The notes below the pieces were generated by a model. It made no database searches and had not been told where the DNA came from. It saw only the letters and a list, made by a program, of their open reading frames with translations. A stretch of DNA of 64,000 nt, taken from NCBI RefSeq assembly GCF_042648805.1, contig NZ_JBHRXZ010000022.1:496001-560000 (forward strand), in the 5' to 3' direction. The number at the start of each line of letters is the position of its first letter. Within the stretch, counting starts at the first letter, position 1. Positions 7,195 to 16,135 of this stretch are shown here, piece by piece. The stretch comes from Azomonas tarimensis. Its GTDB lineage: Bacteria > Pseudomonadota > Gammaproteobacteria > Pseudomonadales > Pseudomonadaceae. The position numbers and the translations under genes were made by a program.

Positions 7195-9843
7195 TCAGCA
7201 GTCCAGGGGGTTGGTCTTGTCAGGGTCGATGCCGAAACGGGTGATGGCTTCACCCAGCACCCTGGCTTCGATGTCGCCGCGGTCGACGAGCGCTTCCAGC
7301 GCGGCAAGCACCACCCATTGACGATCCACCTCGAAGAAGTGGCGCAGCTTGCGGCGGGTGTCGCTGCGGCCGAAGCCGTCGGTGCCGAGCACCTTGTACT
7401 CGCGGACCGGGACCCACTGGCGGATCTGGTCGGCAAACAACTTCATGTAGTCGGTGGAGGCGATCACCGGGCCCTGGCGGCCTGACAGACACTGCTCCAC
7501 GTAGCTCTTGCGTGGCTTTTCGCCCGGATGCAGACGGTTCCAGCGGTCCACCGCCAGGCCATCGCGGCGCAGCTCGTTGAAGCTGGGCACGCTCCAGATA
7601 TCCGCGGCGATGTTGTAGTCCTCGCGGAGGATCTTCGCCGCTTCGCGCACTTCGCGCAGGATGGAGCCGCAGCCGAGCAGCTGCACATGATGGGCGGCGT
7701 CGCGCTTGTCTTCCTCCAGCAGGTACATGCCCTTGATGATGCCTTCCTCGACACCCTCGGGCATGGCCGGCTGCTGGTAGTTCTCGTTCATCACGGTGAT
7801 GTAGTAGTAGACGCTCTTCTGCTGCTCCATCATCTCGAGGATGCCCTGACGCATGATCACCGCCAGCTCGTAGGCGTAGGTCGGGTCGTAGCTGCGCACG
7901 TTGGGAATGGTGCTGGCGAGGATGTGGCTGTGGCCGTCCTCGTGCTGCAGACCCTCGCCGTTGAGGGTGGTGCGCCCGGAGGTGCCGCCCAGCAGGAAGC
8001 CGCGCGCCTGGCTGTCTCCGGCCGCCCAGGCCAGGTCGCCGATACGCTGGAAGCCGAACATCGAATAGAAGATGTAGACCGGCAGCATCGGGGTGTTGTA
8101 GTTGCTGTAGGCGGTGCCCGCGGCGATCCAGCTGGACATGGCACCGGCCTCGTTGAGCCCCTCCTGGAGGATCTGGCCGTCTTTCGCCTCGCGGTAGTAC
8201 ATCACCTGGTCACGGTCGACCGGCTCGTACAGCTGACCCACCGGGGAATAGATCCCCAGCTGGCGGAACATGCCCTCCATGCCGAAGGTGCGCGCCTCGT
8301 CTGCCAGGATCGGGACGATGCGCTTGCCCAGGTCCTTGTCCTTGACCAGCGAACCGAGGATGCGGCCGAAGGCCATGGTGGTGGAGATCTCACGATCACC
8401 GGAGCCGTCGAGCACGGCCTTGAGGGTCTCCAGCGGCGGCGTCGGGATGCTGATGCTCTTGCTGCGACGCTGAGGCAGCGAGCCGCCGAGTTTGTCCCGG
8501 CACTTGCGAAGGTATTTCATCTCGGCGCTGTCTTCGGCCGGACGGTAGAACGGCAGCTCACCCAGCTCGGAGTCGTTGAGCGGGATGTTGAAACGGTCGC
8601 GGAACAGCTTGAGGCTGTCGATATCGACCTTCTTGGTGTTGTGCGCGGTATTCTTCGCCTCACCCGCTCCGGTGCCGTAGCCCTTGATGGTGTGTGCCAG
8701 GATGACCGTCGGCTGGCCCTTGTGATTGACCGCCTGGTGATAGGCCGCATAGACCTTGTAGGGGTCATGGCCGCCGCGGTTGAGCTTCCAGATCTCTTCG
8801 TCGGACAGGTCTTCCACGCGCTTTAGCAGCTCGGGGTCCTTGCCGAAGAAGTGCTTGCGCACATAGGCGCCGTCCTTGGCCTTGTAGTTCTGGTATTCGC
8901 CGTCGATGGCCTCGTCCATGCGGCGCTGCATGCGGCCGTCATCGTCTATGGCGAACAGCGAATCCCACAGGCGGCCCCAGATCACCTTGTTGACGTTCCA
9001 GTTGGCGCCTTTGAACACGCCTTCCAGTTCCTGGATGATCTTGCTGTTGCCGCGGACCGGGCCGTCGAGGCGCTGAAGGTTGCAGTTGATGACGAACACC
9101 AGGTTGTCGAGGTTCTCGCGGCCGGCCAGGGAAATCGCGCCGAGGGTTTCCGGCTCGTCGCACTCGCCGTCGCCGATGAAGCACCACACCCGCTGCTTGC
9201 CGGCAGGGATGAAGCCGCGGTTCTCCAGGTACTTCATGAAGCGTGCCTGGTAGATCGCCTGGATCGGACCAAGGCCCATGGAGACGGTGGGGAACTGCCA
9301 GAAGTCCGGCATCAGGTAGGGGTGCGGATAGGACGAGAGACCCTTGCCGTCCACTTCCTGGCGGAAGTTGTTCATCTGCTCTTCGGTCAGCCGGCCTTCA
9401 AGGAAGGCGCGGGCGTAGATGCCGGGCGAGGCGTGGCCCTGGTAGTAGATCAGGTCGCCGCCATGCTCTTCGGTTGGCGCCTGGAAGAAGTAGTTGAAGC
9501 CGATGTCGTACAGGGTGGCGCTGGAGGCGAAGGTGGAGATATGCCCACCCAGGTCCGGGTCCTGCATGTTCGCGCGCATCACCATTGCCAAGGCGTTCCA
9601 GCGGACCAGCGAGCGAATGCGTCGCTCCATGAACAGGTCGCCGGGCATCCGTGCCTCGTGAGTCACGGGGATGGTGTTGCGGTAGGGCGTGGTAATCCCA
9701 TAAGGCAGCGGCGTACCGCTACGGGTCGCCAGTTCACTCATGCGGGTCAGCAGGTAATGAGCGCGGTCCTCACCTTCACGGTCGAGGACGGATTCGAGGG
9801 CGTCCAGCCATTCCTGGGTTTCGACGGGATCGAGGTCTTGCAT
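7195..9843 (-). CDS. aceE: Pyruvate dehydrogenase E1, homodimeric type
   Basis: 882 aa, the usual length of the proteobacterial homodimeric E1. It decarboxylates pyruvate with thiamine diphosphate and acetylates the lipoyl groups of AceF. The ThDP/Mg motif runs from GDGE at 224 to the NCN at about 255; the GRTTLNGEGLQHEDGHSH block of the pyrimidine domain is also clear. ATG at 9843 has a GGAGCAAG site. It is divergent from glnE; the 256 bases between them carry two near-identical palindromes that look like regulator sites (reported separately). Confidence 0.98.
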   Translation of the reverse strand: MQDLDPVETQEWLDALESVLDREGEDRAHYLLTRMSELATRSGTPLPYGITTPYRNTIPVTHEARMPGDLFMERRIRSLVRWNALAMVMRANMQDPDLGGHISTFASSATLYDIGFNYFFQAPTEEHGGDLIYYQGHASPGIYARAFLEGRLTEEQMNNFRQEVDGKGLSSYPHPYLMPDFWQFPTVSMGLGPIQAIYQARFMKYLENRGFIPAGKQRVWCFIGDGECDEPETLGAISLAGRENLDNLVFVINCNLQRLDGPVRGNSKIIQELEGVFKGANWNVNKVIWGRLWDSLFAIDDDGRMQRRMDEAIDGEYQNYKAKDGAYVRKHFFGKDPELLKRVEDLSDEEIWKLNRGGHDPYKVYAAYHQAVNHKGQPTVILAHTIKGYGTGAGEAKNTAHNTKKVDIDSLKLFRDRFNIPLNDSELGELPFYRPAEDSAEMKYLRKCRDKLGGSLPQRRSKSISIPTPPLETLKAVLDGSGDREISTTMAFGRILGSLVKDKDLGKRIVPILADEARTFGMEGMFRQLGIYSPVGQLYEPVDRDQVMYYREAKDGQILQEGLNEAGAMSSWIAAGTAYSNYNTPMLPVYIFYSMFGFQRIGDLAWAAGDSQARGFLLGGTSGRTTLNGEGLQHEDGHSHILASTIPNVRSYDPTYAYELAVIMRQGILEMMEQQKSVYYYITVMNENYQQPAMPEGVEEGIIKGMYLLEEDKRDAAHHVQLLGCGSILREVREAAKILREDYNIAADIWSVPSFNELRRDGLAVDRWNRLHPGEKPRKSYVEQCLSGRQGPVIASTDYMKLFADQIRQWVPVREYKVLGTDGFGRSDTRRKLRHFFEVDRQWVVLAALEALVDRGDIEARVLGEAITRFGIDPDKTNPLDC

Positions 9844-9952
9844 GGCTTGCTCCAGGGCAGAAAGGCTTACAGAATCGAAAGCCTGGATTCGCGTGCGGCT
9901 TTGTGAGCCGTGCGGATATGTTCTTGGCGAAATGCCGGCGTGTGACCAGCTC

Positions 9953-9967
9953 TGTAGTTTTACTACA
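9953..9967. promoter_or_regulatory. Palindromic operator-like site 1 (TGTAGT-TTT-ACTACA)
   Basis: A perfect 15-bp inverted repeat with 6-bp arms and a TTT centre, 109 bases upstream of the aceE start. The GT-N-AC half-site style resembles sites of GntR/FadR-family regulators, of which E. coli PdhR controls the pdh operon, but the bases do not match the PdhR consensus I know. The regulator is not identified. Confidence 0.55.
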
Positions 9968-10004
9968 AAACTCGGCTGATTTCAGCCCTCTCGCCACCTC
10001 CTCC

Positions 10005-10017
10005 GTAGTGAAACTAC
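10005..10017. promoter_or_regulatory. Palindromic operator-like site 2 (GTAGT-GAA-ACTAC)
   Basis: The same GTAGT/ACTAC arms recur with a GAA centre. The centres of sites 1 and 2 are 51 bases apart, close to five helical turns, which would place two bound dimers on the same DNA face. It is 83 bases upstream of the glnE start. Confidence 0.55.
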
Positions 10018-10099
10018 ACGATGGCGCCGGCTTTCAATGCTCGGGGTCCTGTCCCAGCCCCTTCAGACCGCCGCAGAGCGGCCAATCGAGGATGATCCG

Positions 10100-13042
10100 A
10101 TGACCCTGCCTTCGCTGATCGACTTGCCGACGGCGCTACTGCCTTTTGTCAGCCGTGCCGAAGAGGTGTTCCTTGCCGATGCGGCTGGTCCGACGGAGAC
10201 CTTGCAGGCTCGCTTCGAGGCCTGGCCGTCGGCGCGGCGGGAAAGCTTTGCGCGGGTCTGTGCCGCCAGCGATTTCGCTCTGGATCAGGTTAGCCGAGAT
10301 CCCCGGATGGTGTTGGCGCTTGCCGAGCAGGGGTTGCTCGAGCGCAGCCTGGTCCCTGGCGAGCTGCGCGAGGCGCTGCGCCAGGCGCTCGATGCCTGCG
10401 CTGACGAGGACGGACTGGCGCAGGCGTTGCGGCGTTTTCGTAACCGTCATCAGCTGCGCATCGTCTGGCGCGACCTCAGTCGCCAGGCTGACCTGGCGGA
10501 AACCTGTCGGGACCTCACCGACCTGGCCGACTGCTGCATCGACCTGACCTATGGCTGGCTCTACCCACGCCTGTGCCAGCAGTACGGCACACCGATCGGG
10601 CGGCGCAGCGGCGAGGCGCAGCACATGGTGGTGCTCGGCATGGGCAAGCTCGGCGCCCACGAGCTGAATCTCTCCTCGGACATCGACCTCATCTTCGGCT
10701 ACCCCGAGGGTGGAGAAACCGAAGGAGCGCGGCGCTCGCTGGATAACCAGGAATTCTTCATCCGGCTCGGCCAGAAGCTGATCAAGGCGCTGGACGCGGT
10801 GACCCCGGACGGTTTCGTGTTCAGGGTGGACATGCGCCTGCGTCCTTACGGCTCGTCCGGGCCCTTGGTGTTCAGCTTCAATGCGCTGGAGCAGTACTAC
10901 CAGGATCAGGGGCGCGACTGGGAACGCTACGCGATGATCAAGGCACGGGTGGTCGGCGGCGATCCGGAGGCGGGGCGGGTCTTGCTGGAGATGCTGCGGC
11001 CCTTCGTCTATCGGCGCTACCTGGATTTTTCCGCCATCGAGGCGCTGCGCAACATGAAGCAGCTAATCCAGCAGGAGGTGCGGCGCAAGGGGATGTCGGA
11101 GAACATCAAGCTCGGCGCCGGCGGTATCCGCGAGGTGGAATTCATCGCCCAGGCCTTCCAGCTCATCCATGGCGGACGCGACCTCAGCCTGCAGCAGCGG
11201 CCGTTGCTGGGCGTACTGACGACGCTGGAAGGGCAGGGCTATATCCCGGCCCAGGCAGTGGCCGAGCTGGCCGCCGGTTACCGCTTTCTGCGTTACGTCG
11301 AGCACGCGCTGCAGGCCATCGCCGACCGCCAGACGCAGATGCTGCCCGATGGCGAGCTCGATCGTCAGCGTGTCGCCTTCATGATGGGCTATCCCGACTG
11401 GGGCGCTTTCATGCAGCAACTGGGCTATTGGCGCGGCCGGATCGACTGGCATTTCCAGCAGGTCATCGCCGATCCCGACGACGCTGCCCAGGCGCCGGAA
11501 CAGGAGCAGACTGCCGGCTGGCTGCCGCTGTGGCAGGGCGAGCTGGACGACGAGACGGCGTGCCGGGAGCTGGCCGAGGCCGGTTTCCGTGATGCCCGCA
11601 AGGCCTGCGAGCGGCTCCAGGGACTGCGCAACGGCAGCCATGTGCGCAGCATGCAGCGCCTGGGGCGCGAGCGCCTGGACACCTTTGCGCCGCGCCTGCT
11701 GGCGCTGCTGGTGGAGCAGTCAGACCCGGATCTGGTGCTCGAGCGGGTGTTGCCGCTGGTCGAGGCGGTGGCCCGCCGCTCGGCCTATCTGGTGCTGCTG
11801 ACCGAGAACCCGGGCGCGCTGCAGCGGTTGTTGACGCTGTGCGGTGGCAGCCCCTGGATCGCCGAGCAGATCGCTCGTTACCCGCTACTGCTCGATGAGC
11901 TGTTGAACGAGGGCAAGCTGTACAACCCGCCGGAAGCGCCGGAGCTGTTCGCCGAATTGAACGAGCGCCTGATGCGCATCCCCGAAGACGACCTCGAGCA
12001 GCAGATGGAAGCCTTGCGGCACTTCAAGCTGGCGCACAGCCTGCGGGTGGCTGCTTCGGAAATCGTCGGAACCCTGCCGCTGATGAAGGTCAGCGACTAC
12101 CTCACCAGGCTGGCCGAAGCGATTCTCGGCCAGGTGCTGTCGCTGGCCTGGCGCAACGTGGTGGCGCGCTACGGTCGGCCTCGTCATCGCGACGGCAGCC
12201 TGTGCGACAATGCCTTCATCATCGTTGGCTACGGCAAGGTCGGTGGCATCGAGCTCGGGCATGGCTCGGACCTTGACCTGGTGTTCATCCACGATGGCGA
12301 TCCGGTCGCTGAAACCGACGGTCCCAAGGCGATCGACGGCGCCCAGTTCTTCATGCGGCTGGGTCAGCGCATCATCCACCTGCTGACCACCCACACCACT
12401 TCCGGGCAGCTCTACGAAGTGGACATGCGCCTGCGGCCTTCCGGGGCCTCCGGGCTGCTGGTCACCTCGCTCAGCGCCTACCGCGAGTACCAGAACGAGA
12501 AGGCCTGGACCTGGGAGCATCAGGCGCTGGTCCGTGCCCGGATGCTGGCTGGCTGTGCCCGACTGGGAGAGGACTTCAAGCAGGTCCGCGATGCGGTGCT
12601 GCGCCACCCGCACGACAACGGCAAGTTGCGCCGGGAAGTGTGCGAGATGCGCGCCAAGATGCGCGACAATCTGGGTACCCGGATCACGGCGGCGGGCATG
12701 GGCGCCAACGCCTTCAGCGCGGACGTCCCGTTCAACCTGAAGCACGATGCCGGTGGTATCGTCGATATCGAATTTATGGTGCAATACGCGGCTCTCGCGT
12801 GGTCGCACCAGCATCCGGAGCTACTGCGCTACACCGACAACATCCGCATCCTCGACGGCCTCGAACAGGTCGGGCTACTTCCCGGCGAAGAGGTGCGGTT
12901 GCTGCAGGAGGCCTACAAGGCCTACCGGGCCGCTGCCCACAGGCTATCGCTGCAGAAACAGCCCGGGGTGGTGAGCGGGGACCAATTCCACGACGAGCGT
13001 CAGGCGGTCATGCGCATCTGGCGCAAGCTGGGGCTCTGCTAG
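10100..13042 (+). CDS. glnE: Bifunctional glutamine synthetase adenylyltransferase / deadenylase
   Basis: A 980-aa cytoplasmic enzyme that adenylylates and deadenylylates glutamine synthetase in answer to PII and glutamine. Two nucleotidyltransferase halves are visible: the N-terminal (deadenylylating) half with LSSDIDLIFGYPE near residue 200 and the C-terminal half with GHGSDLDLVFIHDGD near residue 720, each followed by the RLRP(Y/S)G motif and a helical GlnD-PII-type domain. The frame is open from 10037, but the ATG at 10100 (MTLPSLIDLPTALLPF) matches the Pseudomonas start and family length. It is divergent from aceE and followed by ilvE on the same strand 48 bases on, as in P. aeruginosa. 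Confidence 0.97.
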   Translation: MTLPSLIDLPTALLPFVSRAEEVFLADAAGPTETLQARFEAWPSARRESFARVCAASDFALDQVSRDPRMVLALAEQGLLERSLVPGELREALRQALDACADEDGLAQALRRFRNRHQLRIVWRDLSRQADLAETCRDLTDLADCCIDLTYGWLYPRLCQQYGTPIGRRSGEAQHMVVLGMGKLGAHELNLSSDIDLIFGYPEGGETEGARRSLDNQEFFIRLGQKLIKALDAVTPDGFVFRVDMRLRPYGSSGPLVFSFNALEQYYQDQGRDWERYAMIKARVVGGDPEAGRVLLEMLRPFVYRRYLDFSAIEALRNMKQLIQQEVRRKGMSENIKLGAGGIREVEFIAQAFQLIHGGRDLSLQQRPLLGVLTTLEGQGYIPAQAVAELAAGYRFLRYVEHALQAIADRQTQMLPDGELDRQRVAFMMGYPDWGAFMQQLGYWRGRIDWHFQQVIADPDDAAQAPEQEQTAGWLPLWQGELDDETACRELAEAGFRDARKACERLQGLRNGSHVRSMQRLGRERLDTFAPRLLALLVEQSDPDLVLERVLPLVEAVARRSAYLVLLTENPGALQRLLTLCGGSPWIAEQIARYPLLLDELLNEGKLYNPPEAPELFAELNERLMRIPEDDLEQQMEALRHFKLAHSLRVAASEIVGTLPLMKVSDYLTRLAEAILGQVLSLAWRNVVARYGRPRHRDGSLCDNAFIIVGYGKVGGIELGHGSDLDLVFIHDGDPVAETDGPKAIDGAQFFMRLGQRIIHLLTTHTTSGQLYEVDMRLRPSGASGLLVTSLSAYREYQNEKAWTWEHQALVRARMLAGCARLGEDFKQVRDAVLRHPHDNGKLRREVCEMRAKMRDNLGTRITAAGMGANAFSADVPFNLKHDAGGIVDIEFMVQYAALAWSHQHPELLRYTDNIRILDGLEQVGLLPGEEVRLLQEAYKAYRAAAHRLSLQKQPGVVSGDQFHDERQAVMRIWRKLGLC

Positions 13043-13090
13043 CCCCGGCGCTAACCTGACAAAGAGAATTTTTGAGGAGCGGGCAAGAAA

Positions 13091-14014
13091 ATGTCGATGG
13101 CCGACCGCGATGGCGTCATCTGGTATGACGGTGAACTGGTGCAGTGGCGCGACGCGACCACCCATGTGCTGACCCACACCCTGCATTACGGCATGGGTGT
13201 GTTCGAAGGGGTGCGTGCCTACAACACCCCGGCCGGGACGGCGATCTTCCGCCTGCAGGCGCACACCGATCGCCTGTTCGATTCGGCGCACATCATGAAC
13301 ATGAAGATGCCGTTCACCCGCGAGGAGATCAACGAGGCCACCCGCGCCGCCGTTCGCGAGAACGACCTGGAAAGCGCCTACATCCGCCCCATGGTGTTCT
13401 ACGGATCCGAAGGCATGGGCCTGCGCGCCAGCGGGCTGAAGGTCCACGTGATCGTCGCCGCCTGGCACTGGGGCGCCTACATGGGCGACGAAGCGCTGGA
13501 GCTGGGCATCAAGGTCCGCACCAGCTCCTTTACCCGGCACCACGTCAACATCAGCATGACCCGTGCCAAGTCCAACGGTGCCTACATCAACTCGATGCTG
13601 GCGCTGCAGGAAGCCATTTCGGGCGGTGCCGACGAGGCGCTGATGCTCGATCCGGAAGGCTACGTGGCCGAGGGCTCGGGCGAGAACATCTTCCTGGTGA
13701 AGAACGGCGTGATCTACACCCCGGAAGTCACCTCCTGCCTCAACGGCATCACCCGCGACACAGTGCTTACCCTGGCGGCCGAGCACGGAATCAAGGTGGT
13801 CGAGAAACGCATCACCCGCGATGAAGTCTACATTTCGGACGAGGCCTTCTTCACCGGCACTGCCGCTGAAGTGACCCCGATCCGTGAAGTCGACGGCCGC
13901 CTGATCGGGCCCGGCCGCCGTGGACCTGTGACCGAGAAGCTGCAGAAGGCCTACTTCGACCTCGTGACCGGCAAGACGGACTCGCATCCCGAATGGCGGA
14001 CCCTGGTCAGGTAA
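13091..14014 (+). CDS. ilvE: Branched-chain amino-acid aminotransferase
   Basis: 307 aa, class IV PLP-dependent aminotransferase. It catalyses the last step of leucine, isoleucine and valine synthesis with glutamate. The Schiff-base lysine is K160 in the TRAKSNGAYINS motif, and the LHYGMGVFEGVRAY and EGSGENIFLV blocks are diagnostic of IlvE rather than D-amino-acid or 4-amino-4-deoxychorismate enzymes. ATG at 13091 has a GAGGAGCGGG upstream. The gene separates glnE from the LPS core operon; an 84-base repeat-bearing gap lies between it and waaF. Confidence 0.96.
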   Translation: MSMADRDGVIWYDGELVQWRDATTHVLTHTLHYGMGVFEGVRAYNTPAGTAIFRLQAHTDRLFDSAHIMNMKMPFTREEINEATRAAVRENDLESAYIRPMVFYGSEGMGLRASGLKVHVIVAAWHWGAYMGDEALELGIKVRTSSFTRHHVNISMTRAKSNGAYINSMLALQEAISGGADEALMLDPEGYVAEGSGENIFLVKNGVIYTPEVTSCLNGITRDTVLTLAAEHGIKVVEKRITRDEVYISDEAFFTGTAAEVTPIREVDGRLIGPGRRGPVTEKLQKAYFDLVTGKTDSHPEWRTLVR

Positions 14015-14033
14015 GCTGCGAGCCACAGGCTGC

Positions 14034-14072
14034 AAGCTGCAAGCGGTCCCGAGCTGCTTTTGCTTGCAGCTT
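14034..14072. repeat. Short inverted repeat element, copy A (AAGCTGCAAGC family)
   Basis: A perfect 11-bp inverted repeat (14034-14044 and 14062-14072) with a 17-base loop, next to further GCTTGCAGC half-copies up to 14084. Similar elements occur at about 21595-21673, 59976-60020 and 60788-60869 in this window, always in or at the edge of intergenic gaps. It may end the ilvE transcript. Confidence 0.7.
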
Positions 14073-14098
14073 GAGGCTTGCAGCATGAAGCTGCCTTT

Positions 14099-15133
14099 AT
14101 GAAGATTCTTATCGTAGGTCCCAGCTGGGTAGGCGACATGGTGATGGCGCAGACCCTGTTCGTCTGCCTCAAACAGCGCCATCCTGGCTGTGCAATCGAC
14201 GTACTGGCGCCGGACTGGAGTCGGCCGATCCTCGAGCGGATGCCCGAGGTGCGCGAGGCCATTGGTTTTCCGGTGGGCCATGGCGTGCTCGACCTGGATA
14301 CCCGGCGCCGGATCGCCAGCGACCTGCGTGGCCGCTACGACCAGGCCATCGTGCTACCCAATTCGCTGAAGTCGGCCCTGGTGCCGTTTCTCGCAGGCAT
14401 TCCCACACGCACCGGCTGGCGCGGCGAGATGCGCTACGTGCTGCTAAACGACATCCGTCTGCTGAGCAAGACGCGCTATCCATTGATGATCGAGCGCTTC
14501 ATGGCGCTCGCCTACGAGCCCGGCGCGGTGCTGGCCAAACCCTATCCCCGGCCGAATCTGGTGGTCGAGCCGGCCGGTCGCGAGGCCACCCTGGCGCGCT
14601 TTGGTCTGGCCCTGGACCGGCCGGTGCTGGCGCTCTGCCCGGGTGCCGAATTCGGCGAGGCCAAGCGCTGGCCGGCCGAGCATTATGCCGAAGTTGCCGA
14701 GCAGCGCATTCGCGACGGCTGGCAGGTCTGGTTGTTCGGCTCCAAGAGCGATCATCCGGTCGGCGAGCAGATCCGCGAGCGGCTGATTCCCGGCCTGCGC
14801 GAGGAAAGCTACAACCTGGCGGGAGAAACCAGCCTGGCCGAGGCGATCGACCTGTTGTCCTGCGCCGATGCGGTGGTTTCCAACGATTCAGGGCTGATGC
14901 ATGTGGCCGCCGCGCTTGGCCGACCCCTGGTGGCGGTCTATGGCTCCACCTCGCCCGGCTTTACCCCGCCGCTGGCCGAGCAGGTCGAAGTGGTCCGGCT
15001 GGGCCTGGACTGCAGCCCCTGTTTCGACCGCACCTGCCGCTTCGGTCACTACAATTGTTTGCGCGACCTTCGGCCCGAACAGGTGTCCATGGCCCTGGAT
15101 CGCCTGTTGCCGCAAACGATTGAGGTTCGCTGA
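14099..15133 (+). CDS. waaF: ADP-heptose:LPS heptosyltransferase II
   Basis: 344 aa, GT9 family. It adds the second L-glycero-D-manno-heptose to the LPS inner core at the cytoplasmic face of the inner membrane. The N-terminal MKILIVGPSWVGDMVMAQ block, the LCPGAEFGEAKRWP ADP-heptose loop and the SNDSGLMHVAAAL motif near residue 265 are the family hallmarks. I use the ATG at 14099 rather than the upstream ATG at 14078, because it gives the conserved N-terminus. It starts an operon: the waaC start follows its stop with no gap. Confidence 0.96.
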   Translation: MKILIVGPSWVGDMVMAQTLFVCLKQRHPGCAIDVLAPDWSRPILERMPEVREAIGFPVGHGVLDLDTRRRIASDLRGRYDQAIVLPNSLKSALVPFLAGIPTRTGWRGEMRYVLLNDIRLLSKTRYPLMIERFMALAYEPGAVLAKPYPRPNLVVEPAGREATLARFGLALDRPVLALCPGAEFGEAKRWPAEHYAEVAEQRIRDGWQVWLFGSKSDHPVGEQIRERLIPGLREESYNLAGETSLAEAIDLLSCADAVVSNDSGLMHVAAALGRPLVAVYGSTSPGFTPPLAEQVEVVRLGLDCSPCFDRTCRFGHYNCLRDLRPEQVSMALDRLLPQTIEVR

Positions 15134-16135
15134 TTGAGAGTACTGCTGATCAAGACGTCGTCCCTGGGCGATGTGATTCATACCCTGCCGGCACTTACCG
15201 ACGCCCTGCGGGCGCTGCCGGACATTCGCTTCGACTGGGTAGTCGAGGAAGGCTTCGCGGAGATTCCCGCCTGGCATCCGGCGGTGGCCAACGTGCTGCC
15301 GGTGGCCATCCGGCGTTGGCGCAAGCAGCCCCTCAGAAGCCTCTTTTCGGATGAGTGGAAACGCTTTCGCGAGCGCCTCCAGGATAGCCACTATGATCTG
15401 GTGATCGATGCCCAGGGCCTGCTCAAGAGCGCCTGGCTGACCCGTTACGGCCGCGCGCCAGTGGCCGGGTTCAACCGAGATTCGGTGCGCGAGCCGCTGG
15501 CCTGCCGCTTCTATGACCAGACCTATTTCGTCTCCCGCGAGCAGCACGCCATCGAGCGGGTACGCCAATTGTTCGGTCAGGCACTGGGTTACCAGCCGTC
15601 CGCCGAGCTGGGCGACTACGGCCTGGATCGCGAGCAACTGGCCGATCGCGAAAGCGAGCCTTACCTCTTGTTCCTGCATGGAACCACCTGGCCCAGCAAG
15701 CACTGGCCGGAAGCGCAATGGCGCGACCTCGCCGAGCGCATGTGCGCCTTTGGCTGGCCGATCCGCCTGCCCTGGAGCAGCGACGAGGAGAGAGCCCGCG
15801 CCGAGCGCGTCGCCGAAGGTCTGGAGCTGGTCTCGGTGCTGCCCAGGCTGAGCCTCGCCGGCATCGCCAAGGTCATCGCCAGCGCCCGAGCCTGTGTCGC
15901 GGTAGATACCGGCCTCGGGCATCTGGCCGCCGCGCTGGATGTGCCCACGGTGTCGCTGTACGGCCCGACAGTGCCGACGCGGGTCGGTGCCTATGGACGC
16001 TCGCAGGTCCACCTGTGCGCCAGCGGCCCCAACGCGGGCTCCGGCGATCGCCAGAAGCCGTGTTTCGAGACTCTCCTGGCCGAGCAGGTGGCCGGTGAGC
16101 TCAAGCTGCTGCTGCGCGCACCGGATCTGCCCTGA
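15134..16135 (+). CDS. waaC: ADP-heptose:LPS heptosyltransferase I
   Basis: 333 aa, GT9 family. It transfers the first heptose to Kdo2-lipid A. It begins with TTG immediately after the waaF stop, giving the conserved MRVLLIKTSSLGDVIHTLPAL terminus. FLHGTTWPSKHWPE and the AVDTGLGHLAAALDVP motif mark the donor site. The C-terminal residues include NAGSGDRQKPCFETL, normal for WaaC of pseudomonads. Stop and the following waaG start overlap by one base, so translation is probably coupled. Confidence 0.95.
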   Translation: MRVLLIKTSSLGDVIHTLPALTDALRALPDIRFDWVVEEGFAEIPAWHPAVANVLPVAIRRWRKQPLRSLFSDEWKRFRERLQDSHYDLVIDAQGLLKSAWLTRYGRAPVAGFNRDSVREPLACRFYDQTYFVSREQHAIERVRQLFGQALGYQPSAELGDYGLDREQLADRESEPYLLFLHGTTWPSKHWPEAQWRDLAERMCAFGWPIRLPWSSDEERARAERVAEGLELVSVLPRLSLAGIAKVIASARACVAVDTGLGHLAAALDVPTVSLYGPTVPTRVGAYGRSQVHLCASGPNAGSGDRQKPCFETLLAEQVAGELKLLLRAPDLP

